Positions 1 to 10,736 of a stretch of DNA of 64,000 nucleotides are shown piece after piece. Positions within the stretch are counted from its first letter, which is position 1; the number at the start of each line of letters is the position of its first letter. Under the pieces are notes generated by a model. It worked only from the letters and a program-made list of their open reading frames with translations, did not search any database and was not told where the DNA came from. The position numbers were made by a program, and so were the translations under genes. Source of the DNA: Lunularia cruciata (taxonomy: Eukaryota; Streptophyta; Marchantiopsida; Lunulariales; Lunulariaceae); NCBI GenBank assembly GCA_948567375.1, contig OX419757.1:26220732-26284731 (forward strand), written 5' to 3'.

Positions 1-1883
1 AAATTACCTTTTGGTGCTCCTTAAACAATTCCAACAATGGAGTGACAACCTTTGATAGATATTGTATTCTGCCAAAGTTTTTTGCATCTTTGGCCCATCT
101 TTCACCTCTTCCATTGGCTCCTTTTGCCAAAGTCGCAATCTTTGTATCTTCAGAGACACTACATCCAAGCTTCCTTCTTCCTTACCTACTGAACTTAGCC
201 CCATAGGGTACTCCTCCTGTCTTTCAGCCCCTTCTCTTCCACAACTAAGGCTACGCAATGATTCATCGTTCCTGGTACACTGTCAATCATTGCATGACAA
301 GCTTCACCCTCTTCAACTGATTGTTGAACCTTGTGTTCATCCTTACTCTCGCTTCCGGATTCCTCACTTCGTAAAGTGAGTTTGTCTTCTTTTGAGTACT
401 CTCCTTGAGACTCTATCTCCCCTTCAGACTTGGTTTCCAATGGTGCTTCTTTCACCATCTTCTTACTCTACAGAACTAGTATTTGGGTCTTCCTTTGTGC
501 TAGAGCTGACTTTGCTTCTTTGGGTTTATTGCACTTCTTCTTCTTCTTTGGGCTTGTGACTTCTTCCATCTTCCATTGTCCCGTCCTCAAGAAGTGATTA
601 TCATTGGCTTGCAAGTGTGCCATATATTGTTGCTCTTCTTCATCCGCTTCCCGTCTCAAATCAGGATGGAAATGTGACACCATGCAATGCCTCTCCTCTC
701 TATCAGCAAGTTCAACCCAAAGTAGAAGTGTGCTGCAAATGGTGTAAAATAATGTGGAGGTGAACTTGACCACCATCTACCTTGTTTGTTGGTGAAAACA
801 CTTTGCCTAGTTCACCTTCACTCCTACAAACATCTGGTGGAAAAAGACTGCCTATTGCATGTTCACATAAGTTGTTTGTTCTAGTTTGAACATGGCCATT
901 ATCGTTCCCATGATACTTTGTTTAATCAGGTCCCAATTGGACTCCACCTTGTAACCATTGTGCACGGAGCAAAGAACAAATTTTGTATGTCCGCCGTCTC
1001 CTCTGTAGCATCACACTTCCGATAGAAGGTGATCCATGTTGGTTCTCTTGCTTCCTTCCCCAACACTAACCTCCAATCCAACTCAGTCCATCGAGCCTGA
1101 TTTCTTGTCTTCCCCTTGACTTTGGGGCCTTCCTCGCAATTACCGGCAACTATCTCTGCCATTGGGAAGCTACCACTCTTGGGAAACTGAAATTCCAATT
1201 CCATGCTAAGAAAGAAATATGAAGTCTATTCAAGACTTCAATTCTTGCTACAACATCCAACCTACAAATTGTGAAACTTTGCACTGCCAGAGCGTTCATG
1301 ACCTTCTGCTATGATCAGCTCTCTCATTCTTCACCATTGGAAAACTATTCCTTCTCCTGGACGAGACACTCTAACCTCTTCTAGATTTCAAAAAATTGCA
1401 CTCTCAATTGGCTTCCTAACACGCATTACTGCAGGAAGACTACTCAATGGGATAAGAAATCTACTTGACATATTCAACTTGCCCTTATGCAATTTGCAAT
1501 TTTATATTACCCCAAATTGCAATCGTTCTTCAGTTAATTTCAAAATCAACTTCCCATTCTTTTGCTTGTTGTTGTCCTGTCACTATCAAGACATGCTTCT
1601 TTTGCCTCCGCTGTTTCTTGAAGTGTACTTTCTTGCCACGTACCAAGGTTGTTAGACCGTCTTTGTATCAGCCTCTGCTTCCCAATCTGAAGATGATACT
1701 CTTTTGGACTTCTTTCTTTGTACTCCTCTCCTGAGTACTTCCATCATTGGATCTGAAGTAGACTTCTTTGGATTTCCTCCGAAGACACTTCCGTCCATTT
1801 CTTCTTTTGCAATTCAGCTTTCTTTGCTTACTTGTTCTCCAAATGCTAATAAATAGAAAAAAACAAAAAATGTGGGCACCACA
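1..1883 (-). mobile_element. Family-T unit, copy A (truncated by window edge)
   Basis: This is the 5' half of a family-T unit read on the minus strand. Its 5' terminus is the TGTGGTGCCCACA signature, seen as the complement at 1871-1883. Gypsy #1 integrase sequence resumes at 1884, so the unit was inserted into that element. The 3' half lies left of the window, so neither the second target-site copy nor the 3' terminus can be checked. Protein remnants match copy E more closely than copies F, G and K, which places it in a second subfamily with E and probably B. Confidence 0.8.
4..1204 (-). pseudogene. Family-T ORF remnant (copy A)
   Basis: Broken minus-strand reading frames match the family-T protein. 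The fragment ending at 926 carries the conserved N-terminal block with the WTELDWRLVLGKEA motif, preceded by a GPKVKGK stretch equivalent to GPEEEGK in copy G. Fragments at 468-776 and 4-458 correspond to the middle acidic and coiled-coil part seen in copy E. Frames shift between fragments and several stops interrupt them, so no protein is made. The function of the protein is unknown. Confidence 0.65.
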
Positions 1884-2340
1884 TCTTCCAAGTCCATGAG
1901 TTGATCCTTCCTTGACTTCTCTACATCACCTCCTTGTGCTTTCTTTGATCTCCTATGAATGCTTTGGAAGGTGGGAAGATCAAAGTGAATAGGTAAGGTA
2001 GAATAAATACCATAAACCAATTAAAATGGAGAATATATGGTGGAGGTCTTCATGGTTGTCCTATACTCCCACAAAACTACATGAATGCTTGTGTCTCAAT
2101 GATATTTAGCCCCCTCCATTTCTGCATGTTTGGCCAACATCATACACAAGGTCTGATTGGTTCTCTTTGCCAAGCCATTGGAATTTGGCTTATAAGATGT
2201 AGTTACTCTATGTGTGATAGAGAAATGCCATAGCATGGCTGTAGTGATGCTTCTTGTAAACTTGCCTCTTCTATTAGAAGCCAACTCCAAAGGGCATCCA
2301 AACCTAGTCATAATGCGTTCATAAAGAAATCTATCCACTT
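1884..2340 (-). pseudogene. Integrase fragment of gypsy #1
   Basis: Minus-strand remnant of the integrase core and C-terminal part. The 80-residue fragment at 2096-2338 contains FLYERIMTRFGCPLEL, NSNGLAKRTNQTL and related strings that match the integrase of gypsy #4. The catalytic-Glu region reads GLAKRTN, with Lys in place of the Glu seen in #4 (GLAERTN), so the core is damaged. The fragment is joined abruptly to gag sequence at its N-terminal side by a large deletion. Confidence 0.8.
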
Positions 2341-3569
2341 CATCTTCAAGAAATCCTCCATCCCCAACTTCTTCCTTGGAGTCTTTGTTGTTGATGGTGT
2401 TGAAGTGCTTGTATGAGTGCTCCTAGTAGACATAGGAGTATCTTGGCTAGGAGTAAATCCTTGAGAAGAGTGCACATACTTTGCAAAACGAGCTCTCTTC
2501 TTCTCTTGTGCCAAAAGCTCCAAATTAAGACCCTTGGAGTTTGAGCACTCCCCCTTCTCATACTTGCTCTCAACCACATCTATGGATGCTATCTCCTTAC
2601 CTTTTTTTGGATTAGGAGCCACTTGGGTTTCATTCCCTCCCTCTTTCCCTCCATCAGCTCCCTCATAACTCCTTCCTCCATGGTAAGTGGAATTTGGGCA
2701 ATTCCTTTGGATGTGGCCTCTTCTTCCACAACCAAAATAATTTCTATCATTGAAATTGTTGGCTGATTGGCCTCCTCTATATGAACAGTTTCCATAACTC
2801 TTAGGCACTCTCTCTACATTCTAATCTACCTCTCTCTTCTCCCATAGTTGCACCACATTGATCTTGAGATTTGCAAGTTGTTCTGTGATGGTTTGAAGTG
2901 GATCCTTTGGTAGGGGTGCAAGAACTAGAGCAATGAGTACTTGTGGTGCAACCCTTGTCCCCAAAGTATCAAAAGTTCCACCATACTTGTAACCTTGAGG
3001 AGGATGCACAACGTCCTTCATCTCTTTCCAAACTCTCCTCTATACAAATTATGATCTTGATAGCTTCAACCTTGAAAGAAGGTTTCTCATATCTCACCTT
3101 GCTTCTAATTTGTGGTCTCAATCCTTGCACAAATTCTTGGTTAGCATGTCACTAGGGCCATGCTAACCATAGTAGTCTCCATATCATCCCCATGCTTCCT
3201 CAACACTATGCAAAATCTAGACTTTAACTTTTCCACTCTTTCTACAATGACTCTCACTTTTTCTCCATCTCCTTGCTTGAGAAAATTAACCTCACTCATC
3301 AATCTCTTATAACTCTCATCTGGAAGAAAGTTCTCAATGATTGCTGAAGTCAAACTTTCTCAAGACTCTTCTTGCCCATCTCTCCTCTCTTTCTTTTCGT
3401 ATTCTGGCTCATACCATGTAAGTGATGCATCCTCAAAGAAATCTGGTAATAATGAAGCCCACTCATTCTTCCTCCTCTCATTGTTTCCTATGCAAGCTCT
3501 CTTGAAGTCTCTCAAAAAGGCATCCACATCTTCTCCATCATTGCCAAAGAAAACCGGAAGTTTCCTCAT
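2341..3569 (-). pseudogene. Gag remnant of gypsy #1
   Basis: Broken gag polyprotein on the minus strand. The N-terminus (MRKLPVFFGNDGEDVDAF) at 3569 is homologous to the start of the gypsy #4 polyprotein. The capsid-like region follows in shifted frames at 3141-3353 and 2821-3021. The fragment at 2308-2808 keeps a perfect CX2CX4HX4C zinc knuckle (CFGC...HIQRNC pattern; here the first Cys is preceded by NY, giving FGCGRRGHIQRNC). Pol should follow but is deleted. Nonfunctional. Confidence 0.85.
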
Positions 3570-3830
3570 CTTAATCCCTCATTATCTTTCTTTTCTCTCA
3601 AATATTTTTTTCTTTTCTTTCTCTCACTCTATAACTAATAATGTATATACATGACTAAAACCATCTGAGAATAATCCACTCTAGGGAACCCAAAAGGTTC
3701 AGGTTGCTCCAATTTTACTATAGAAATATCAAATCCTAGAGTGCATATTAATCTAACTCTCATGGATAGTTTATCCATAAGTTGAAAGATTTATCTGAAA
3801 GATGAAGGTGGTAGCATTTCTGAAGCTATA

Positions 3831-4169
3831 CTAAGACTCTCTCCAAGATTCTTCACTACATTCATGTCCTTTTGGAAATCCTTCCACTCCACAAACCTCA
3901 CACAACTCCTTGGTCTTAGATCTTCTCCCTCCCAATCTTGGTGAAGAAGGTTCAACATGCAAACCCATGTCAAGTAAGCCTCTCTTTTTGCTCAATCTCT
4001 TGCTCTCAAAGGTTAATGGACATGAGTTTGTCTTATGTTCCTTTTCTCCACATAGAAAACACTTAGACTCACTCTTTCCTCCAAGTGGTGTATTTTTTTG
4101 GATCCTCTCAACACTCACTTCAAATTGTATTATGAACCCTTTTCTTCTCAAATCCACCCCTACAATCAC
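3831..4169 (-). pseudogene. ORF0 remnant (zinc-knuckle protein upstream of gag), gypsy #1
   Basis: A 112-residue minus-strand fragment homologous to ORF0 of gypsy #4. It has a zinc knuckle CFLCGEKEHKTNSC (CX2CX4HX4C) and a second Cys/His cluster, LCEVCGVEGFPKGHEC. The C-terminal end is frameshifted relative to #4. It lies about 260 bp upstream of the gag start, the same arrangement as in #4, which argues that it is a family component. The protein may bind nucleic acid, but no function is known. Confidence 0.7.
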
Positions 4170-5105
4170 CTAAACCCTTGGTGTACCTTGCATAGTCTCA
4201 ATTTCCACTCTTAGTGACCCTCCATGTTCCCAAGATAAGTCTAAATGCTCAAACATGATTTTTGTTGTTCTCACACTCCTCTAAACACTCAAACATGCTT
4301 TTTGTTGCTCAAACACTCCTCATGCATGAGATCTCAACTCCATAGAATTGACCTCTCCTAACAATGTCACAGAATTCTCTCAACTGGTAGATAACAGTCC
4401 TCTAAAACTTTTCACAGTTGATGAGAACCCCAGGGCATCCTCTCCTGCAAAATTTCAAATCTTTCTATCAAGCCATTTAGGAACCTTTCTATTTAGCAAA
4501 CATATTTCAGATTTGGTCAAAAAAACCACCCCAATCACTTAGAAAATTCATTACTTTCTATGAAAGAATGATCTCTTCCTAATTATTAGGCCTATACACT
4601 AAATTTTCTTGAAAGTTTTTAGCACAATCCATTGAAAATTGAAGAAATGAAAGACTTTATACCAATTTCCAAAGAGCATGCAATTTTAGGAACAGTTTAC
4701 CCTATCCACTTTCAAAAATTCTATGTAAGAGTGTGTTCTAGCTCTTGCAATAAATTCAAGTATAATAATTGAATAATAACCCAAGCTATCATGTGTTGAA
4801 ATTCCAAATCCAAATCTCAAACTTGAGATTTTGCCCAAAATCACTACATTCCCCAAAATCTTCAATCCACCTCACACAATCTCTCCAAATCCTCTCATGT
4901 GTACAAGGTATACAAAATTATCTTAAAAATATCATAATGAACCACATGGTATACAAATGGTTCCAAGTTCTCTAACATAAGTTCAGCACTCTCCTCTCTT
5001 AATGTTCTCTCCAATTGAGCTCCCATAGCCATCTTCTATTTAATATAGAATTAAACGTAGAACATTGTCTTGCCTTCTTTTTGGTCCCAACAATGGAACC
5101 AAAAA
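4170..5105 (-). other. 5' leader of gypsy #1
   Basis: Non-coding leader between ORF0 and the 5' LTR, alignable by eye with 47128-47987 of gypsy #4 (for example the shared tract around AAACTTGAGATTTTGCCCA). The primer-binding segment next to the LTR (about 5082-5101) reads TGGTTCCATTGTTGGGACC on the minus strand. This is a mutated form of the TGGTTCCGTTGCCGAGACC seen in #4. Confidence 0.7.
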
Positions 5106-5663
5106 TGTGAGTAAGTCTATCTTTCACTCAAGATGAACCTCTGATGGCTATTATGGTAGTGCACCATGGACTAAGAATGCAAAAAACCCCAAATCCATCA
5201 TACTCCTCCAAGGCTAACACTCCAAGACTCAAACCATCGCTTACTATAGAACTCAATGAGAGAGAGATAGTTGCAAATGAAAGGATGATAAGTACCTCCT
5301 CATCTTTATTTGATATCCTTGGGAAATAGTGACGCACCAAAGTTACTAATTATTTTAGTAACTCAAATTATTGGGTTAAAAGTCAAATAAAGTAAAAAAG
5401 CTAAAGGAATATCCATACTCATAAAAATATTCTCCTAAGCATGTGGTCTTATCTTGACCCAACCACTAAGTCAAAGATTCCTTTGCATGGGCTATCCTTG
5501 GACTATAGAAGAATCCAAAACAAAGAACCTTATGTCCAAGAGTTCTCAACTCTTTCCTCAAAGCTAAACACCTAGGAATAATACCAAGTCAATACACTAG
5601 AATCCAAAATAGTGGTGCTCATCTTTTCCACTTCCTCTAAAGTAAGATCCACTCTATCTTAGC

Positions 5664-6031
5664 TATAACAATATGGAGTCTAGCAATAGAGTTAGTAGGG
5701 CTAACAAAGTAGCTTTACTAACTTAGATTAAGACAAATTAGCCTAGAATATTCTAGAAGTATCTAGGAAGCTTCTTGGGAAGCTTCCCAGCTAGCTTAGC
5801 TTGCACTCCAAATAGGTAACTTCTAGAAAGAAGCTTCTAGAAGCTTTCCAATTAACTTGGCTTGCACTCCAAAAAAGTGGCTCAAGGAAGCTTCTTTAGA
5901 AACTTCTCAAGAGCCTTGTGTGATCTATATAAATACAAGTTCATACTAGGAATTCAGAGTTTTCCCACATCCAAGTGTCCCAATGTGAGTTTCCATTCTC
6001 CTTTTTCTCTCCTTGGTTTTGGTCTTTTACA
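5664..6031 (+). repeat. Solo LTR of element-L family, inserted in the gypsy #1 LTR
   Basis: A 368-bp unit starting TATAACAATA (a decayed TGTAACAATA) and ending TTTTACA. It is flanked by a perfect 5-bp target duplication, ttagc, at 5659-5663 and 6032-6036. It aligns by eye along its length with the 3' LTR of element L (63254-63649), sharing the GGGCTAACAAAG box, clustered AAGCTTCT palindromes and a TATATAAATA box. It is a solo LTR left by LTR-LTR recombination. Its strand is inferred from the plus-strand L element. Confidence 0.88.
5746..5894 (+). promoter_or_regulatory. Heat-shock-element array in solo LTR
   Basis: Two perfect three-unit heat-shock elements are visible: GAAtaTTCtaGAA at 5746-5758 and GAAgcTTCtaGAA at 5830-5842. 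Partial GAAgcTTC pairs lie at 5767-5774, 5779-5786 and 5887-5894, and a TTCtaGAA pair at 5821-5828. They sit upstream of a TATATAAATA box at about 5929-5938. The consensus nGAAnnTTCnnGAAn is the known binding site of plant heat-shock factors. That these sites are bound is inference. Confidence 0.6.
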
Positions 6032-6387
6032 TTAGCTATGACTAACTTTAGCTAATCATGACAAATGTAGAACTATCCTTTATCTCTTCATAAATAATAT
6101 CTCTCAAGTACTTATAATACCAAACCAAATATCACAATAGCACATATATGCACAAATGGGTGTTACACATCTTCCATTCTACTATTTCTCTCCTTGGTCT
6201 TGGTCTTTTACATTAGCTTTGACTAACTTTAGCTAATCATGACTAATGTAGAACCATCCTTTATCTCTTTATAAATAATATCTCTCAAGTACTTATAATA
6301 CCAAACCAAATATTGCAATAGCACATATATGCACAAATGGGTGTTACACATCTTCCATTCTACTATTTCTCTCCTTGGTCTTTTACA
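5987..6387. repeat. 181-bp tandem duplication spanning an LTR/LTR junction
   Basis: Two full units (about 5987-6167 and 6168-6348) and a partial third (6349-6387). Each full unit contains the last ~45 bp of the L-family LTR, the ttagc-type junction, and the first ~131 bp (element sense) of a family-1 LTR ending TGTTACA. The partial unit stops exactly at the L-LTR terminus TTTTACA, where gypsy #2 integrase sequence starts. The duplication therefore post-dates the solo-LTR insertion. Confidence 0.8.
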
Positions 6388-9300
6388 TTTATCCCATTCT
6401 ATTCCTATATCTTTGGCCAACATCATATGCAAGGTCTAATTGGTTCTCTCTACCAATCCATTGGAGTTTGGTTTAGAGGATGTAGTTACTTTATGTGTTA
6501 TAGAATACGTTGCAGCATGGCTATAGTGATGCTTCTTGTAAACACTCCTCTGTTAGACACCAACTCCAAATAGCAACCAAACCTAGAGATGATGCATTCA
6601 TAAAGAAATCTGCCATTTTCATTTTCATTCTTGTCCCTCAATGGTCTAGTCTCAACCCACTTGGTAAGGTAATCAATAACTATCACAATATACCAATTGT
6701 TCCTTGGGGTTCTATTGAGAGAACCTATAAAGTCAATTCTCCACTTCTAAAAAGGCCATAGCAATGGAATTGATATAAGGGGTGGATTGGAGGAAGACTT
6801 TCAAGCAAAAGCTTGACAAAAATTATAAGTTTCACAATAATCAAGATAGTCCTTAAAAATCTCCCTCCAATGGTAGCATTCATCTAGAATCTTGAAAGCA
6901 GTCTATGAGCTAGCCTATCTCTCACTCAAGATGAACCTCAGATGGCTATTCTTGTAGCCCACTGTGGACTAAGAACACAAAGAACCCCAACTCCATCAAA
7001 CTCCTCCAAGACTAACACTCAAAAACTCAAATCATTGCTCATTGGAGACCTCAATGAGAGAGAGATAGTTGAAAATGAAAGGATGATTAGTACCTACTCA
7101 TCCCTAGTTTATATACTTGTGAAATAGTTTAGGAGCAAGGTGAGCTTGATACTAATATTTGTAGTGGATTTTGGGAGTTTAATAAGTGGATGGATTACAA
7201 TGAAAGAAAGAGGTTAAACTGATAATTCCATTGAAAAGAATAATGTTGTATTGAAAAATATTCACCAAATTTTAGTACTTTGAGATAAAACAATTTTTTC
7301 CCACAAGTATACAATTAGAGGTACAAAAGTAAATATTAAGATACAAAGATAAATGTCACTAAATAGTTCTTTATTCCTACTTCTTTCACTTTTTGGGCAA
7401 AAACAACTTCTAGAACAAGGTAATGTCATCTTGGCCAATCATGACTAATGTATAACCATCCTTTATCTCCATATAAATAATATCTCTCAAGTTCTTGTAA
7501 TACCAAACTAAATATCACAATAGCACATACACGTAGAAATGGGTGTTACATGTAACTTTTCCTATACCTTTCCCACATCCCAAACCTTCATGAAATTCCT
7601 TTATGAGTAAGATAGTCTCCTCCTCACCCACTACTCTTTGAACCCATTGCTCTTCAAAGTAGATCATCTGCTCTTTGATGAAAAAATAATTTCCTCCACC
7701 ATTATGCAAGGTTTAGATCTTGCTACAAGGTCCTTCCTCTCCCTAGCAGACATCTCTTTTAGATAGTTACCTCTTGTACCAAAGTCCACAATCTCTTGTA
7801 CTTGATTGGAACCTCTTGAGTGATTGGAATTGTCATGAGCTCCTCAACCAAGAAGGAATCATCCAAGGGCTCAACTCCATCATGATCACAATCCCTAGAT
7901 AACAAATCAACATTTTCATTTTTCTTCCTAGGCCTATCCTTAATGGTGTAATCATACTTAGATAAGAGTATCATCCACCTTCCTAGCCTCCCTCCACATT
8001 AAGCTTGTTGAAGATGTTCTTCAAAGGCTTGTGATCCATGACAATAGTGGCCTCCCTCCAATCAAGTAGGGTCAAAACTTCTTGAGACCAAAAATCACCT
8101 TTCCCTTTCTATGACTAAATAATTTCTCTCTACTAAGACTATTTGTCTACTAGCATAAGCTAGTAAATGATCATGCAAATCTAGTTCTAGTTTACTAAAA
8201 CTACATCCTATAGCTACATTGGAAACATTAGTGTAAAGAATGAAAGGCTTACTCCAATCAGGTTTAGCAAGAATTGGAGCCATAACAAGGGATTGGTTGA
8301 GCTCATCAAAGCTTTGATGTCCTCCAAAATTACCATGTATTCTACACTTCCTTCATGTAAATTGTCAATGCATAGGCCTTGTTGGAAAATGAAAAGATGA
8401 ATCTCTTATAGTACCCAACCATCCCTAAGAATTAACATAAATTTTTCTGGCTTGAAGTGAATGGAAGCTCTTAATTTTTCTCACCTTTTAAGGATCTAAT
8501 ACTATTCCATCCTTGGAAATGATATGCCCTAAATGTTTGCCTTCTTCACAACCAAAGATGCAATTATTTGGCTGAGTGATGCATTTGCCTCATCCAAGCA
8601 TTGAAAGACCTTGATTAAGTACTCAAAGTGCTCCTCCTTGCTCCCATAGACACAAAGTCATCAATGAAAATATCTCACAAAGTTCTTAATGAAAGGTTCA
8701 AACAACTTGTTCATGAACTGTTGAAATGTGGCTAGAACATTACAAAGCCTAAAAAGCATGACCTTGAAAGCATAAGTAATCCAAGGTGTGGTGAGTTATT
8801 GATGCTCTAGTGCCATCTTGATTTCGTTGTAGCCACTTTAGCCATCCCCAAAAGTTTTTCTTTCATGATTTGCAACCTCCTCTAAGATTTCATAAATGAA
8901 TGGCAAGAGGTAGTAGTCCTTGGTGATAGCATTGAGTTTCTTGTAATCCACACATACTTGAATTTTTCTATTCTTCTTCTTCATAACAATTGGAGATACC
9001 TAATCTGAATTCTCCACCTCAAAGATGAACTTAGCATCCTTGAGTTTATCAATCTACACCTTCACAATCAAAGCTATTGGTGGTCTAATACAATGTTTTT
9101 TTGGCAAATAGGTCTTGTATGTGACTCCAATTCCCAATAATCAAATTCCCAATTATCAAAAGATGGTGTATCTAAATGTGAGTTATGATTTGTATTGGTT
9201 ATTGGAACTATAACCCAATGGTTTGATAGCCCAATTCTCAAGTACACTTTATGCCATGGATCAATTGTTTGAGCTACTCTCCACTATGGTCTTCCAAGTA

Positions 9301-9828
9301 GCAAATCATAGCTTGCACCCTTCAAGACTTAAAAAGTCATGAGATTTTGAACTTCCATACCCAATATTACCACCTTGTCCATCACACATGTAGATTGAAC
9401 TTGTTGCTTGTTTGTCATGCTCATGATAAATATCAAAGTCTAGAGAGTATCATACCCAACTTCTTAATCAACTTCTCTTACATAGCATTCACCATAGATT
9501 ATCCATCAACAAGTACATCCTTGATGTTGTGAACATTCATCCTCACATCAATCTTGGAAGTGTACTTGCAAGCTTCCCCATGGTGTTGGTTTTACATCCA
9601 CTACCCCATTGATACCAGACCCTTTGCTTTCTTCTTTCTCTTGCTACTTGTAGAGCCCTAATTCTTTCCTCAATGTAGAATTCAAAACAATCACTTGACC
9701 AACCATGATGTTGGCCTTGTGACTACAAAAATCTTCCAACACATTTAATCCTATTTTTTCTTTGAGATCAAGAAATCATCCATCCCTAAAATTCTTCCTT
9801 GGAGTCTTTGTTGATGGTGTTGAACAAG
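6386..9828 (-). pseudogene. Pol/gag remnant of gypsy #2
   Basis: Heavily mutated minus-strand pol aligned by eye with gypsy #4. Integrase remnants lie at 6388-6900 and resume after a solo LTR at 7551. The RNase H tail is at 7759-7974 (YDYTIKDRPRKKNENVDLLSRD) and the RNase H core at 8095-8283 (KPFILYTNVSNVAIGCSFS, with the catalytic Asp changed to Asn). Reverse transcriptase lies around 8400-9060, protease around 9330-9600, and the gag C-terminus to 9828. Stops and frameshifts occur throughout. Confidence 0.75.
6904..7550 (-). repeat. Family-1 LTR-like solo element with a foreign middle
   Basis: The ends match the family-1 LTR: TATGAGCTAGCCTATCTCTC at the left (decayed TGTGAGCCGGCC...) and GGGTGTTACA at the right. 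Homology covers about 6904-7129 and 7430-7550. The central ~300 bp (about 7130-7430, A+T-rich) does not resemble the LTRs of #1, #3 or #4. It interrupts gypsy #2 integrase. The 4-bp target copies (agtc before, tgta after) do not match, so they are either decayed or absent. Confidence 0.65.
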
Positions 9829-10736
9829 TGTGACAACCTAACAAGTATCACTTTTGCAGTAATCAATATGTAATCATTTGTTGCCATAGAGATACTATTT
9901 AAAAATAGTCAAATATGAAGTAAAATGTCACAAACCAGTTCTTCTTAATTGCATCTTTAGTCTCTTGGGTAGAAACCACACCCAAAAGAGAGTAATAAGC
10001 ATTGAGTCACAATCTGGTTACACATTAACAACACTTATAATCACACTTCATCAAATCTTTCCAAACCAATCTTGATTATGATGATTCAATTTGCCCCAAG
10101 AAGGCTACCTCACCATAAAATGACTTTTCCACAAAATTGTGTTCCACCCCTCCACTAAAGGCACAAATCCTTTGCATCACTCAATCCAAAGTTGCACTCA
10201 CCAATGCAATATACTACCAACACTAGAATTCCTCATGGATTTTTCAAGGCATTGCTTTGATCGCTCTCCACTTAGGATCAAAAACACAAAATGAAAATCA
10301 TAGCCATAGAATCTAACATCTAACACACTCAAACTTGCAATTCAAACTTCTTCAAACACTCACAAACACAAATATAGGATTGACATTCAAAATTAAGCTA
10401 AAACAACAATCAGTGAGTTACAGCGTTGAGTTACAACACTTCACTTTACTCAACTCTAAAAATATGAATTTTGAACAACATAACAATGCAAATGCTTCCT
10501 TTAAATAGGTAGATCACTTGATATTTATCTAACTACATACCATTTCACCTCCTACTTTACCAACCTATAGATCCAAAATGACATTCCACTTCTTCATATC
10601 TGCCTCTTCAGATCTTAAAACTATTACTAATTTGATCCAATGTTTGCCTCTACTTTGGCTTCTATACCTATGTAACTACAATCTTCTCTTGCACTTTGGA
10701 TTCATCTTCTACTTCCTCTACTATAAAGTCTTCAGT

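Larger units (their letters stand above)
1884..6167 (-). mobile_element. Ty3/gypsy family 1, copy #1 (deleted, 5' LTR present)
   Basis: Minus-strand element with its 5' LTR at the right (5106-6167, split by a solo LTR), a primer-site-like segment next to it, a leader, an ORF0 remnant, gag, and then a direct jump from gag to integrase at about 2338-2341. Most of pol (protease, reverse transcriptase, RNase H) is missing. The 3' end is hidden by family-T copy A and the window edge. All coding parts are broken. Confidence 0.85.
5106..6167 (-). repeat. 5' LTR of gypsy #1, split by a solo LTR
   Basis: LTR sequence at 5106-5663 and 6037-6167, in minus orientation, homologous to both LTRs of gypsy #4. 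Removing the insert at 5664-6031 and one target copy restores an LTR of about 689 bp, the family length. It runs from TGTGAG at 5106 (the 3' end of the LTR in element sense) to TGTTACA at 6161-6167 (the 5' end in element sense). Confidence 0.85.
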
